Part shown: one piece after another, positions 34,248-42,417 of the stretch
How the letters are laid out: each line of letters begins with the position of its first letter
Numbering within the stretch: the first letter of the stretch is position 1
Origin: Pseudomonas sp. TCU-HL1
GTDB taxonomy: Bacteria; Pseudomonadota; Gammaproteobacteria; Pseudomonadales; Pseudomonadaceae
Length of the DNA stretch: 64,000 nucleotides
Assembly (NCBI RefSeq): GCF_001708505.1
Contig: NZ_CP015992.1
Coordinates: forward strand, 5,146,001 to 5,210,000
Reading direction: 5' to 3'
Program-made: the position numbers and the translations under genes
The notes under the pieces: generated by a model
What the model was told of the DNA's origin: nothing
Databases searched by the model: none
What the model saw: the letters and a program-made list of their open reading frames with translations, nothing else

Positions 34248-34534
34248 GTGGGAGTGAATTCATTCGCGAGTAAAGATCCACGTTCGTAGAACGTGGACTT
34301 GTGTTTGCCCCTTATAAGAGGGCCATCCTCACACGCAGCACCCAGCTGATCTCCGCCACCGTGCCCAACAGTAGGGTGCGCCATGCGCACCGCGGCGATG
34401 GTGGCAACTCCGAGTCCGTCTCCCGGTGCGCGCGGCGCACCCTACAGGACTGGCAGCACCCTACTGGTTCGCTGACTCATGACCACGTCCGCAGGACGTG
34501 GTTTCCCAAGTTCAAATGAATTCGCTCACAAGAG
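34248..34534. repeat. Composite region: split REP around two hairpins
   Basis: Left REP arm GTGGGAGTGAATTCATTCGC at 34248-34267 and a partial right arm AATGAATTCGCTCACAAGAG at 34515-34534. Between them are two 19-base hairpins, CCACGTTCGTAGAACGTGG (34278-34296) and CCACGTCCGCAGGACGTGG (34483-34501), near the two edges. One copy of the GTAGGGTGCGCC repeat lies at 34371-34445. The layout resembles insertion of a hairpin-ended, transposase-less element into a REP. No ORF is visible in 34169-34548. Confidence 0.55.
34371..34445. repeat. Dispersed inverted repeat, GTAGGGTGCGCC type, copy 2
   Basis: Arms GTAGGGTGCGCCATGCGCAC and GTGCGCGCGGCGCACCCTAC, matching the copy at 18283-18346 but with a longer centre. 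Confidence 0.75.
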
Positions 34535-34548
34535 TGCTTTCAACCCAA

Positions 34549-35178
34549 TCACTTCAGCTCGCTGAACGCCAGCTTGATCCCCAGCCCCACCAGCACCGCG
34601 CCCATCAGCCGGTCGAACCAGTGCCCCATGCGGGCGAAGCCGGCGCGCACCCGGCGCTGGCTGAAGAGCAGGGCCACGAGGCTGAACCAGGCTGCGGTAG
34701 CGAAAGCCAGGTAGACGCCGTAGCCGGCCTGGATGGCCAGCGGCGTGTGTGGGTTGATGACCACGGTGAACAGCGACAGGAAGAACAGCGTCGTCTTGGG
34801 GTTCAGGCCATTGGTGACGAAACCGGTGACGAAGGCGCCGCGCGGGCTGCGCTCGCCGGCCATGAGCGCGGCCTCGGCGGCGATTGGGTCAGCCGGCTTG
34901 GCCCGCAAGGCTTTTATACCGATGTACAGCAAGTACGCGGCCGCAGCCCACTTCAGCGCGTTGAACAGCATGATCGACTGGGACACGATCAGGCCGATGC
35001 CCAGCAGCGAATAGGCCACATGCACGAAGATTCCCGTGCCCACGCCCAGCGCGGTCCAGGTTCCGGCACGGCGCCCATGGGCCACGCTCTCGCGCACCAC
35101 GATGGCGAAGTCCGGTCCGGGGCTGGCCACGGCCAGCAGGTGGATCAGGGCGACGGTGAGGAATTCCGTCCAGTACAT
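34549..35178 (-). CDS. LysE-family amino-acid exporter
   Basis: A 209-residue inner-membrane protein with about six hydrophobic helices. The RhtB/LysE signature is LLAVASPGPDFAIVVRESVAHGRRAG (landmarks SPGPDFAIV and GRRAG, residues 15-40), followed by VTGFVTNGLNPKTTLFFLSLF (near 120). It should export an amino acid or homoserine lactone-like compound; the substrate is not predictable. GGAGGTCGC before ATG 35178 sets the start; the frame runs open further upstream only by chance. Divergent from hprA with an 82-base gap. Confidence 0.92.
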   Translation of the reverse strand: MYWTEFLTVALIHLLAVASPGPDFAIVVRESVAHGRRAGTWTALGVGTGIFVHVAYSLLGIGLIVSQSIMLFNALKWAAAAYLLYIGIKALRAKPADPIAAEAALMAGERSPRGAFVTGFVTNGLNPKTTLFFLSLFTVVINPHTPLAIQAGYGVYLAFATAAWFSLVALLFSQRRVRAGFARMGHWFDRLMGAVLVGLGIKLAFSELK

Positions 35179-35260
35179 GCGACCTCCAATGGATGTAACA
35201 AGCTTTGGTAGGCTGGCAACCTTACGCCTTCCCACGGACTCGCAAAAGGTACAGCCCCGC

Positions 35261-36223
35261 ATGAACAGCAGCCGCGCCGTCTTCCTCGACCACGCCTCCC
35301 TCGACCTCGGCGACCTCGACCTGAACCCGTTGCGGCAGGCTTTCGGCGAACTGCAACTGCATGCGCAAACCGCTCCTGATGTGGTGGTGGAACGCTTGCG
35401 TGGTGCCCAGGTGGCGATCAGCAACAAGGTGCGCATCGGCGCCGACGCCATGGCCGTCAGCCCGGATCTGAAACTGATACTGGTGGCCGCCACCGGGACC
35501 AACAACGTCGACCTAGAAGCGGCCCGCGCCCATGGCATCACTGTCTGCAACTGCCAGGCCTACGGCACGCCCTCAGTGGCCCAGCACACCCTCGCGCTGC
35601 TGCTCGCACTGACCACCAGCCTGCCGGACTACCAGACCGCCGTGCGCGCCGGCCGCTGGCAGCAGGCCAATCAGTTCTGCCTGCTGGACTTCCCCATCTT
35701 CGAACTCGAAGGCAAGACCCTCGGCCTGCTCGGCCACGGCGAGCTGGGCAGCGCGGTGGCGCGTCTGGCCGAAGCCTTTGGCATGCGCGTGCTGCTTGGC
35801 CAATTGCCGGGGCGGCCGCCTCGCGCCGACCGCCTGCCCCTGCACGAGCTGCTGCCCCAGGTGGATGCCCTGACCCTGCACTGCCCGCTCAATGAACAGA
35901 CCCGCGACATGATCGGCGCCGCCGAACTGGCGCTGATGAAACCCGGCGCCCTGCTGGTGAACACCGCCCGTGGCGGCCTGGTGAACGAGGAAGCCCTGGC
36001 GGCGGCCTTGCGCAACGGCCAGCTGGGCGGTGCCGCCACCGACGTGCTGACCCAGGAACCGCCGCGGGATGGCAACCCGTTGCTGGCCGCCGACATCCCG
36101 CGCCTCATCGTTACCCCGCACAGCGCCTGGGGCAGCCGCGAGGCACGGCAGCGCATCGTGCAGCAGCTTGCCGAGAACGGTACCGCTTGGATGAAGGATT
36201 CACCTGTCAGAGTAGTCAGCTAG
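35261..36223 (+). CDS. hprA: D-2-hydroxyacid dehydrogenase, hydroxypyruvate reductase type
   Basis: A 320-residue NAD(P)H-dependent enzyme that reduces hydroxypyruvate or glyoxylate. The Rossmann loop GLLGHGELGSAVA (about 150-162) lacks the third Gly of GxGxxG in the usual spacing only slightly. The catalytic Arg is near 237 in NTARGGLVNE, a Glu follows, and the His is near 287 in PHSAWGS. Start at 35261 (MNSSRAVFLDH) is the first Met after the intergenic region. rsmC follows by 52 bases, which matches the gene order I recall for PA4626-PA4627. Confidence 0.9.
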   Translation: MNSSRAVFLDHASLDLGDLDLNPLRQAFGELQLHAQTAPDVVVERLRGAQVAISNKVRIGADAMAVSPDLKLILVAATGTNNVDLEAARAHGITVCNCQAYGTPSVAQHTLALLLALTTSLPDYQTAVRAGRWQQANQFCLLDFPIFELEGKTLGLLGHGELGSAVARLAEAFGMRVLLGQLPGRPPRADRLPLHELLPQVDALTLHCPLNEQTRDMIGAAELALMKPGALLVNTARGGLVNEEALAAALRNGQLGGAATDVLTQEPPRDGNPLLAADIPRLIVTPHSAWGSREARQRIVQQLAENGTAWMKDSPVRVVS

Positions 36224-36275
36224 TTCCTACAACTTCCTGATAAAATTCGCTGCTTTTTATCAGGATCTTCTTCAG

Positions 36276-37274
36276 ATGGACCCACGCAGCGAAGTCCTGC
36301 TTCGGCAGGCCGAACTGTTCCAACGCCCGGTGCTCCTGGCCGGGCTGCCAGCGGACGACCTGCTCGGCACCCTGCCGCAAGCCAGCGGCTGGAGCTGGCA
36401 CGCGGGCGACCAGGCGGCTCTCGAAAGCCGCTTTGCCGGGCGCAGCCAGTTCGGCACGACCCCGCCGGACGCGCCCGTCGCTGCGGCCGTGCTGTTCCTG
36501 CCCAAGTCCCGCGAACTGACCGACTACCTGCTGGCGGCCCTTGCGGCCCGGCTGCCCGGCGGCGAACTCTTCCTCGTGGGGGAGAAGCGCGGCGGCATCG
36601 AACGCGCTGCCAAGCAGTTGGCCGCCTTCGGCAAGCCGCGCAAGCTGGACAGCGCGCGCCACTGCCAACTCTGGCAGGTGAACATCGACCAGGCCCCCGC
36701 CGCCCCTGACCTGGAAGCCTTGGCCCAGCGCTACCGGCTGGACCTGTCTGACGGTCCGCTGGACGTGGTCAGCCTGCCCGGCGTGTTCAGCCATGGCCGC
36801 CTGGACCACGGCAGCGCCCTGCTTCTGCAGCAACTCGATGGATTACCCACTGGCCATCTGCTGGACTTCGGCTGTGGTGCCGGCGTACTTGGCGCGGTGC
36901 TCAAGCGTCGTTATCCACAGAGCCGGCTCAGCCTGCTGGACGTGGACGCCTTTGCCGTCGCCAGCAGCCGCCTGACCCTGACCGCCAACGGCCTGGAGGG
37001 CGAAGTCATCGCCGCAGACGGTATCCATGGTGCCCCCCAAGGACTGGTGGCCATCGTCAGCAACCCGCCCTTCCACCAGGGTGTGCATACCGATTACCAG
37101 GCCAGCGAAGACCTGCTGCGCGAAGCCCGAACTCATCTGCAGCCCGGCGGCGAACTTCGCATCGTGGCCAACAGCTTCCTCAAGTACCCGCCGCTGATCG
37201 AGTACCATCTCGGCCCCTGCCAGACCCTCGCCGAAGGGGATGGCTTCCGCATCTATCGCGCCCGCCGGGGCTGA
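36276..37274 (+). CDS. rsmC: 16S rRNA m2G1207 methyltransferase RsmC
   Basis: A 332-residue SAM-dependent methyltransferase with two homologous domains. The N-terminal one (1-165) lacks SAM motifs, as in the family. The C-terminal one carries DFGCGAGVLGAVL (near 197) for SAM and the catalytic SNPPFHQGVHTD (near 261). It modifies guanine 1207 of 16S rRNA in the 30S subunit. Length and start at 36276 are typical. Confidence 0.95.
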   Translation: MDPRSEVLLRQAELFQRPVLLAGLPADDLLGTLPQASGWSWHAGDQAALESRFAGRSQFGTTPPDAPVAAAVLFLPKSRELTDYLLAALAARLPGGELFLVGEKRGGIERAAKQLAAFGKPRKLDSARHCQLWQVNIDQAPAAPDLEALAQRYRLDLSDGPLDVVSLPGVFSHGRLDHGSALLLQQLDGLPTGHLLDFGCGAGVLGAVLKRRYPQSRLSLLDVDAFAVASSRLTLTANGLEGEVIAADGIHGAPQGLVAIVSNPPFHQGVHTDYQASEDLLREARTHLQPGGELRIVANSFLKYPPLIEYHLGPCQTLAEGDGFRIYRARRG

Positions 37275-37364
37275 CCTGGCGGGCTCCGGCCCCTTATCCA
37301 TACTCAAGCGGCACTCAATAGCCGCCCTCCCCCGGTTTCGGCCGGGAGACCTGGAGTTTTTCTC

Positions 37365-38840
37365 GTGACCGATCTCAGCACTGCCAGCGCCGCCCCTCCC
37401 ACGGAGGGCCTGCACCGCTCACTCAAGCCCCGCCACCTGAACATGATCGCCATCGGCGGCTCCATCGGCACCGGCCTCTTCGTTGCTTCCGGTGCCACCG
37501 TTGCCACTGCCGGGCCGGGCGGTGCGCTGCTGGCCTACGCGCTGATCGGCTTGATGGTCTACTTCCTCATGACCAGCCTGGGGGAAATGGCCGCGCATAT
37601 TCCGGTCTCCGGTTCATTCAGCACCTATGGCAGCCGCTTCGTCGATGATGGCTTCGGTTTCGCCCTGGGCTGGAACTACTGGTACAACTGGGCAGTGACC
37701 ATTGCCGCCGAGCTCGTGGCGGCGCAGCTGATCATGAGTTTCTGGCTGCCAGACGTGCCCGGCATTTACTGGAGCGCCCTGTTCCTCGGCCTCATGTTCC
37801 TGCTCAACGTGATCTCGGTGAGGGGCTTCGGCGAGAGCGAGTTCTGGTTCGCCCTGATCAAGGTGGTCGCGGTCGTGGTGTTCATCGGCATCGGCCTGGC
37901 CACCATCTTCGGCATCATGGGCGGCATCGAGTCCCCTGGCTTCAGCAACTTCACCCAGGGCGACGCGCCCTTCGTCGGCGGCCTGCAGGCCATGGTCGGG
38001 GTGGCGATGATTGCCGGTTTCTCCTTCCAGGGCACCGAGCTGATCGGCATCGCCGCCGGCGAGTCGGAGAACCCGAAGAAGAACATCCCCATCGCCATTC
38101 GCCAGGTGTTCTGGCGCATCCTGATGTTCTACGTCCTGGCGATCTTCGTGATCGGCATGTTGATCCCCTACACCGATCCGAACCTGATGAAGAACGACGC
38201 CAGCGACATCAGCGTGTCACCCTTCACCCTGCTCTTCGAACGCGCCGGATTCGCCGCCGCCGCCAGCGTCATGAACGCGGTGATCCTCACCGCCATCCTC
38301 TCGGCCGGCAACTCCGGCATGTACGCGTCCACCCGCATGCTTTACAACCTGGCCCTGCAGGGCAAGGCGCCGAAGCTGTTCGCCCGCCTCTCGGCCAGCG
38401 GCGTGCCGCGCAACGCGCTCTATGCCACTACCCTGGTGGGTGCGCTGTGCTTCTTCACCTCCATCGTCGGTGACAGCACCCTCTACACCTGGCTGCTCAA
38501 CACCTCGGGCATGTGCGGCTTCATCGCCTGGCTGGGCATCGCCATCTCCCACTACCGCTTCCGCAAGGGCTACCTGTCCCAGGGCGGCCGCCTGGAAGAC
38601 CTGCCCTACCGCGCCAAACTGTTTCCCTTCGGCCCGCTGTTCGCCTTCACCCTCTGCCTGCTGATCACCCTCGGGCAGAACTACCAGGCGTTCTTCGGTG
38701 AGCGCATCGACTGGGCCGGACTGGCCGCCACCTACATCAGCCTGCCGCTGTTCCTCGCCATCTGGCTGGGCTACCGGATGAAGAAAGGCAGCCGGCTGGT
38801 GCGTTATTCGGAAATGGATGTACGCGCCAGCGACAGCTGA
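37365..38840 (+). CDS. lysP: Amino-acid permease, LysP-like
   Basis: A 491-residue inner-membrane APC transporter with about 12 hydrophobic segments. It starts with the family motif RHLNMIAIGGSIGTGLFVASG (landmarks IAIGGSIGTGLF) and has FQGTELIGIAAGES near 222 and NSGMYASTRMLYNLA near 320. This fits lysine-specific permease best, but other basic amino acids are possible. Translation starts at a GTG (37365) with CTGGAG upstream. It is the third gene in the hprA-rsmC-permease order, spaced by 90 bases. Confidence 0.88.
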   Translation: MTDLSTASAAPPTEGLHRSLKPRHLNMIAIGGSIGTGLFVASGATVATAGPGGALLAYALIGLMVYFLMTSLGEMAAHIPVSGSFSTYGSRFVDDGFGFALGWNYWYNWAVTIAAELVAAQLIMSFWLPDVPGIYWSALFLGLMFLLNVISVRGFGESEFWFALIKVVAVVVFIGIGLATIFGIMGGIESPGFSNFTQGDAPFVGGLQAMVGVAMIAGFSFQGTELIGIAAGESENPKKNIPIAIRQVFWRILMFYVLAIFVIGMLIPYTDPNLMKNDASDISVSPFTLLFERAGFAAAASVMNAVILTAILSAGNSGMYASTRMLYNLALQGKAPKLFARLSASGVPRNALYATTLVGALCFFTSIVGDSTLYTWLLNTSGMCGFIAWLGIAISHYRFRKGYLSQGGRLEDLPYRAKLFPFGPLFAFTLCLLITLGQNYQAFFGERIDWAGLAATYISLPLFLAIWLGYRMKKGSRLVRYSEMDVRASDS

Positions 38841-38889
38841 CCGACAGGCAATTCGCACTTGCCGGGGCGACCCGGCTTGTGCAAAATGC

Positions 38890-39004
38890 GCCCCGTCCTA
38901 GGGGAGTAGTCTCCCGCGAGCGCCCTGCTCGCCCGGCGTGCGTCAACACACTTGGTCCGCAGACCATGGCGCACGCGACCCCGAGCCTGCACAGACAGGC
39001 CCGC
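38890..39004 (+). promoter_or_regulatory. yybP-ykoY manganese riboswitch
   Basis: Consensus elements are GGGGAGTAG at 38901-38909, a helix GCGAGC-loop-GCTCGC, and GTCAACACACTTGGTCC (38942-38958). The last folds as GTGCG...CGCAC enclosing the TGGTC-CGCA-GACCA hairpin. This is the yybP-ykoY class, which senses Mn2+. Downstream, GGGGCGGG (near 39042) can pair with CCCGCCCC (near 39080) just before the ribosome site. That gives a plausible expression platform. Exact ends are approximate. Confidence 0.88.
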
Positions 39005-39099
39005 GGTTTGACAAGACCTATGACACGAACAACCTGACCCGGGGCGGGCAGGCTGTACGTGTCATGGTGATTAGTCGACCCGCCCCCGTAGGAACCCTG

Positions 39100-39684
39100 A
39101 TGCTGGAATCCCTCTTCGTCCCGACGCTGATCGTTGCCCTCGCCGAAATCGGCGACAAGACTCAGTTGCTCGCGTTGCTCCTCGCTGCCCGCTTCCGCAA
39201 GCCCTGGCCAATCATCTGGGGCATAGTCGCCGCTACGCTCGCCAACCATTTCGTCGCCGGCGCGGTGGGCTCCTGGGTCGCCAGCTTCTTCTCCACCGCC
39301 ACCCTGAGCTGGATCCTCGCCGCCTCCTTCGCCGCCGTGGCCCTCTGGACCCTGGTGCCGGACAAGCTGGATGACGACGAAGAGTCCGGCCTGAAGAAAT
39401 ACGGCCCCTTCCTCACCACCCTGATCGCCTTCTTCCTCGCTGAGATGGGCGACAAGACCCAGGTCGCGACCGTGATGCTGGCCGCGCAATATCCGCACTT
39501 CATCATGGTGGTCATGGGCACGACCCTGGGCATGCTGGTCGCAAACGTGCCGGTGGTGCTGGCAGGCAACTTCGCCGCCGACCGCCTGCCGCTGACGCTC
39601 ATCCGCCGTCTGGCCGCCGTCGCCTTCGCCGCCCTGGCCGTCTACGCCGTGTACGAAGCGCTGAAGCTCAGCGGGATTCTCTGA
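39100..39684 (+). CDS. TMEM165/GDT1-family manganese exporter
   Basis: A 194-residue inner-membrane protein of the UPF0016 family. Two copies of the metal motif E-x-G-D-K-T are visible: ALAEIGDKTQLLALL (near 13-27) and LAEMGDKTQVATVML (near 115-129). Such proteins export Mn2+ (MneA type). The start at 39100 has TAGGAA upstream. The yybP-ykoY riboswitch controls it, which supports the manganese role directly. Confidence 0.93.
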   Translation: MLESLFVPTLIVALAEIGDKTQLLALLLAARFRKPWPIIWGIVAATLANHFVAGAVGSWVASFFSTATLSWILAASFAAVALWTLVPDKLDDDEESGLKKYGPFLTTLIAFFLAEMGDKTQVATVMLAAQYPHFIMVVMGTTLGMLVANVPVVLAGNFAADRLPLTLIRRLAAVAFAALAVYAVYEALKLSGIL

Positions 39685-39689
39685 CCAGG

Positions 39690-39786
39690 CAGGTTGGTGC
39701 GGGCCACACGGGTCTGAGCCTGCGAAGCCCAACGAGCGGGGCCGATCCCGATTTGCTGGGTTTCGCTTCGCTCAGCGCCAACCTAC
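39690..39786. repeat. Dispersed inverted repeat, AGGTTGG...CAACCTAC type, copy 2
   Basis: Starts AGGTTGGTGCGGGCCA and ends GCGCCAACCTAC; a diverged relative of the unit at 423-508, just after the TMEM165 gene. Together with 39787-39893 it fills the gap to the next gene. Confidence 0.6.
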
Positions 39787-39893
39787 GGTGAAACACATGC
39801 GGAATTGCCTCCAACCAGCGGCGCTTCGGCCAATGGCTGGAACGATGGTACTGGTAAAGTGGCGCACTGGATCAAGGCGCAGGGGAGCGCATC

Positions 39894-40337
39894 GTGTCAC
39901 TGGACGATATGAAACGGCTGGTCCGCCAGCACATTGACCTGTCCTGGAACAAGGGCCGCCTGGCCCTGGCCGAACAGCTGCAGAGCAAGGACTTCCTCTA
40001 CAAGAGTTCCTTCATCGGCCGCCCCTTCAACAGCGCCGCCTATTGCCAGATGGTGGCGAACATCCGCAACGCCATGCCCGACCTGGAAGTGGTGATCGAG
40101 GAGTGCATCGCCGAAGACAACAAGGTGGTGACCTGGTGCACCCTGATCGGCAGCATCCAGAAGCCCGCCCTGGGCTATCCGCCCAGCGACAAGATCCTCA
40201 GTATTTCCGCCATGGCCTTCTGGACCCTGAACAGCGTCGGCGAAATTCAGGAAATCTGCACCATGTTCGACATGGAAAGCTTCCGCGCCCAACTCGGCCT
40301 CGCGACCCAGTCCCTGGCCGAGAAAGCCTTGCCCTGA
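39894..40337 (+). CDS. SnoaL-like polyketide cyclase-fold protein
   Basis: A 147-residue protein of the NTF2/SnoaL-like fold (ester cyclase type): N-terminal helix MKRLVRQHIDLSWNKG, then MPDLEVVIEECIAEDNKVVT (seen as MPDLEVVIEE and DNKVVTW) and EIQEICTMFDMESF near the end. The family is functionally varied and no reaction can be assigned. GTG start at 39894 with AGGGGAGC upstream. It is convergent with the SDR gene, one base apart. Confidence 0.75.
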   Translation: MSLDDMKRLVRQHIDLSWNKGRLALAEQLQSKDFLYKSSFIGRPFNSAAYCQMVANIRNAMPDLEVVIEECIAEDNKVVTWCTLIGSIQKPALGYPPSDKILSISAMAFWTLNSVGEIQEICTMFDMESFRAQLGLATQSLAEKALP

Positions 40338-41321
40338 TCAGAGATAGCCGTTGGTTCGGAACCAGCCGATGGTGCGTTCCAGGGTGACGTCCAGCGCTGT
40401 CTCGGCGACGAAGCCCAGCTCGTGGCGCGCCTTGCTGCCATCGAGGAACTGCCCACCGGCCATGACCGCGATGGCGGTGTCGTCCAGCTTCGGCACCTCG
40501 CCGGACAAGCGATAACGAAGCCGCCCCATGGCTGCCATGCCCTTGGCCAGGGCCAGCGGCATGGGTCGAGGTGGCGGCACGCCCAGCCGTCCGGCGATCC
40601 GCTCGGTCAGCTCGACCATCTCGATGTTCTGCCCGGTGAGCAGGTAGCGCTCGCCCACTCGCCCCTTCTCCAGCGCCAGCAGCAGGCCGCGCCCGGCATC
40701 GGCAGCGTCCACCAGGTTGCGCCGGCCGGGGACGTAGTGGGTCATCCAGCCGCTGGCGATAGCCGTGATGATGCGTCCGGTGCTGGGGCCCACATCGAAC
40801 TCGCCCAGGCACATGCCGGGAATTCCGATGATCACTGGCAAGCCGCTGCGGGCCTGTTCGCGGGCCTGCTCATCCAGCGCCCACTTGCTCAGCAGATAGG
40901 GGTTCTTCCAGCGCGGCATGCCTTCGTAGAACAACCCTTCGTGGCCCGGCAGGCCCTCGGGATGGCGCGGCAACGCGATGGCGGCGCCGGTGTAGAGGAT
41001 GCGCGGCACATGGGCCGCCAGGCAGGCAGCGTAGAAGTGGTTGGTCTGGTCGAGGGCGCTGGCGACTTCCTCCTGCCAGCGGCGCGGCCGCTTCGGGTAG
41101 CCGGCAGCGCAGTAGATCACGCCATCCACACCGCCGAGCGCACGGGTGAGACCGGCATGATCGAGCAGCTCGGCGGCCCGGCACTCAGGCTCCAGGTAGG
41201 CCAGCCGCTCGATCCGGGAAGACGGCCGATGAATCAGCACCAACTGGTGCCCCGCATCCTTGACTGCCCGTGCCACGTGATGGCCGAGCAGGCCTGTTGC
41301 TCCAAGTACGGCGATTTTCAC
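40338..41321 (-). CDS. NAD-dependent epimerase/SDR family protein
   Basis: A 327-residue extended short-chain dehydrogenase. GATGLLGHH (7-15) is the nucleotide loop. The catalytic pair is YLLSK (YxxxK) near 149-153. The last part carries ALDVTLERTIGWFRTNGYL. It resembles dihydroflavonol-reductase-type and hopanoid-HpnA-type enzymes. The substrate is open. GTG start at 41321, preceded by GAGGAGTCGCA. Confidence 0.85.
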   Translation of the reverse strand: MKIAVLGATGLLGHHVARAVKDAGHQLVLIHRPSSRIERLAYLEPECRAAELLDHAGLTRALGGVDGVIYCAAGYPKRPRRWQEEVASALDQTNHFYAACLAAHVPRILYTGAAIALPRHPEGLPGHEGLFYEGMPRWKNPYLLSKWALDEQAREQARSGLPVIIGIPGMCLGEFDVGPSTGRIITAIASGWMTHYVPGRRNLVDAADAGRGLLLALEKGRVGERYLLTGQNIEMVELTERIAGRLGVPPPRPMPLALAKGMAAMGRLRYRLSGEVPKLDDTAIAVMAGGQFLDGSKARHELGFVAETALDVTLERTIGWFRTNGYL

Positions 41322-41419
41322 TGCGACTCCTCATCCGCTGGAGGTTCGCCACCGCGGAAGGCCCGAGGTGGCGGCAAGCAGTCTAGAACGCGGGCTGCCG
41401 GGATGCCAGGACGCTCAGC

Positions 41420-42238
41420 TCAACGCTGTCCCTTGGCCTGCTGGTACAACGGCATCACTTTCGGGATGGCCGCCTGGAGAGCCGACATGCGCGAACTGGA
41501 CGACGGGTGGGTGCTCATGAACTCCGGCGGCGCACCACCACCGGCCTGCTCCATCTTCTGCCAGAGGGTGATGGCTGCATTCGGGTCGTATCCCGCGCGG
41601 GCAGCCAGCTCAAGGCCGATCAGGTCCGCTTCGTTCTCGTTGGAACGGCTGTTGGGCAGGGTCATCAGGTATTCGACGCCTGCATTGGCCATTCCCAGGC
41701 CGGCCTGGCCGACGCCCAGTACGGAACCGATCTGGTTGGCCATCTGCACGCCATAGGCCTTGGACATGGCTTCACGGCTGTGCTCACGCAGGGCGTGAGC
41801 GATTTCGTGGCCCATTACCGCCGCCAGTTCGTCGTCGGTGAGCTTGAGCTTATCGATCAGACCGCTGAAGACGATGATCTTGCCGCCCGGACCGCAGTTG
41901 GCATTGAGCTCGTCGCTGTCGATCACGTTGGCGTCCCAGGCCCATTGCGCCGCATCCGGACGGAACACCGGAGTCTGGGCGATCAGGCGCCTGGCGATGG
42001 CATCGACACGACGCGCGTCCGAGCTGTTCTTGTCCAGCACGCCCTTCTGCGAGGCCTCACTGAGCGTCTGCTGATAGGACTGGGCATACATCTGATTGAG
42101 TTCGGAACTCGACAGCATGCTGAACATGTACTGCTTGCGCTCAACCCCCACTGCTCCGCCGCTGGTGGTGTTGACGGCCTGGCACCCTGCCAGGAGCAGG
42201 GCTGCGGTCAGTCCCGACAGATAAAACAGCTTGGCCAT
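41420..42238 (-). CDS. M48-family metalloprotease lipoprotein
   Basis: A 272-residue lipoprotein with lipobox LLAGC. The zinc motif HEIAH lies in MGHEIAHALREHSREAM (near 145), and the third ligand Glu is in NENEADLIGLELAARAGYD. It is like YcaL/LoiP and should act in the periplasm on damaged or misassembled outer-membrane proteins. GGAGAG before the ATG at 42238 sets the start; the longer frame to 42322 is not supported. Divergent from the chemoreceptor. Confidence 0.92.
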   Translation of the reverse strand: MAKLFYLSGLTAALLLAGCQAVNTTSGGAVGVERKQYMFSMLSSSELNQMYAQSYQQTLSEASQKGVLDKNSSDARRVDAIARRLIAQTPVFRPDAAQWAWDANVIDSDELNANCGPGGKIIVFSGLIDKLKLTDDELAAVMGHEIAHALREHSREAMSKAYGVQMANQIGSVLGVGQAGLGMANAGVEYLMTLPNSRSNENEADLIGLELAARAGYDPNAAITLWQKMEQAGGGAPPEFMSTHPSSSSRMSALQAAIPKVMPLYQQAKGQR

Positions 42239-42417
42239 GATGGCTCTCCATTGGTGCAACGATGGGTATGCTACGGCCGCTCCGGAAACGGGAGCAACTC
42301 TGCCGGCGTCGCATATGGACACGCGAAACGCCGTTTTTATCTCGCCCCAAGGCTAAGGAAATGCAAGGTGCTGGCCGATAACCGGTTTCTGGCGTCAACT
42401 CTGCTCGTGGAGCCCTT

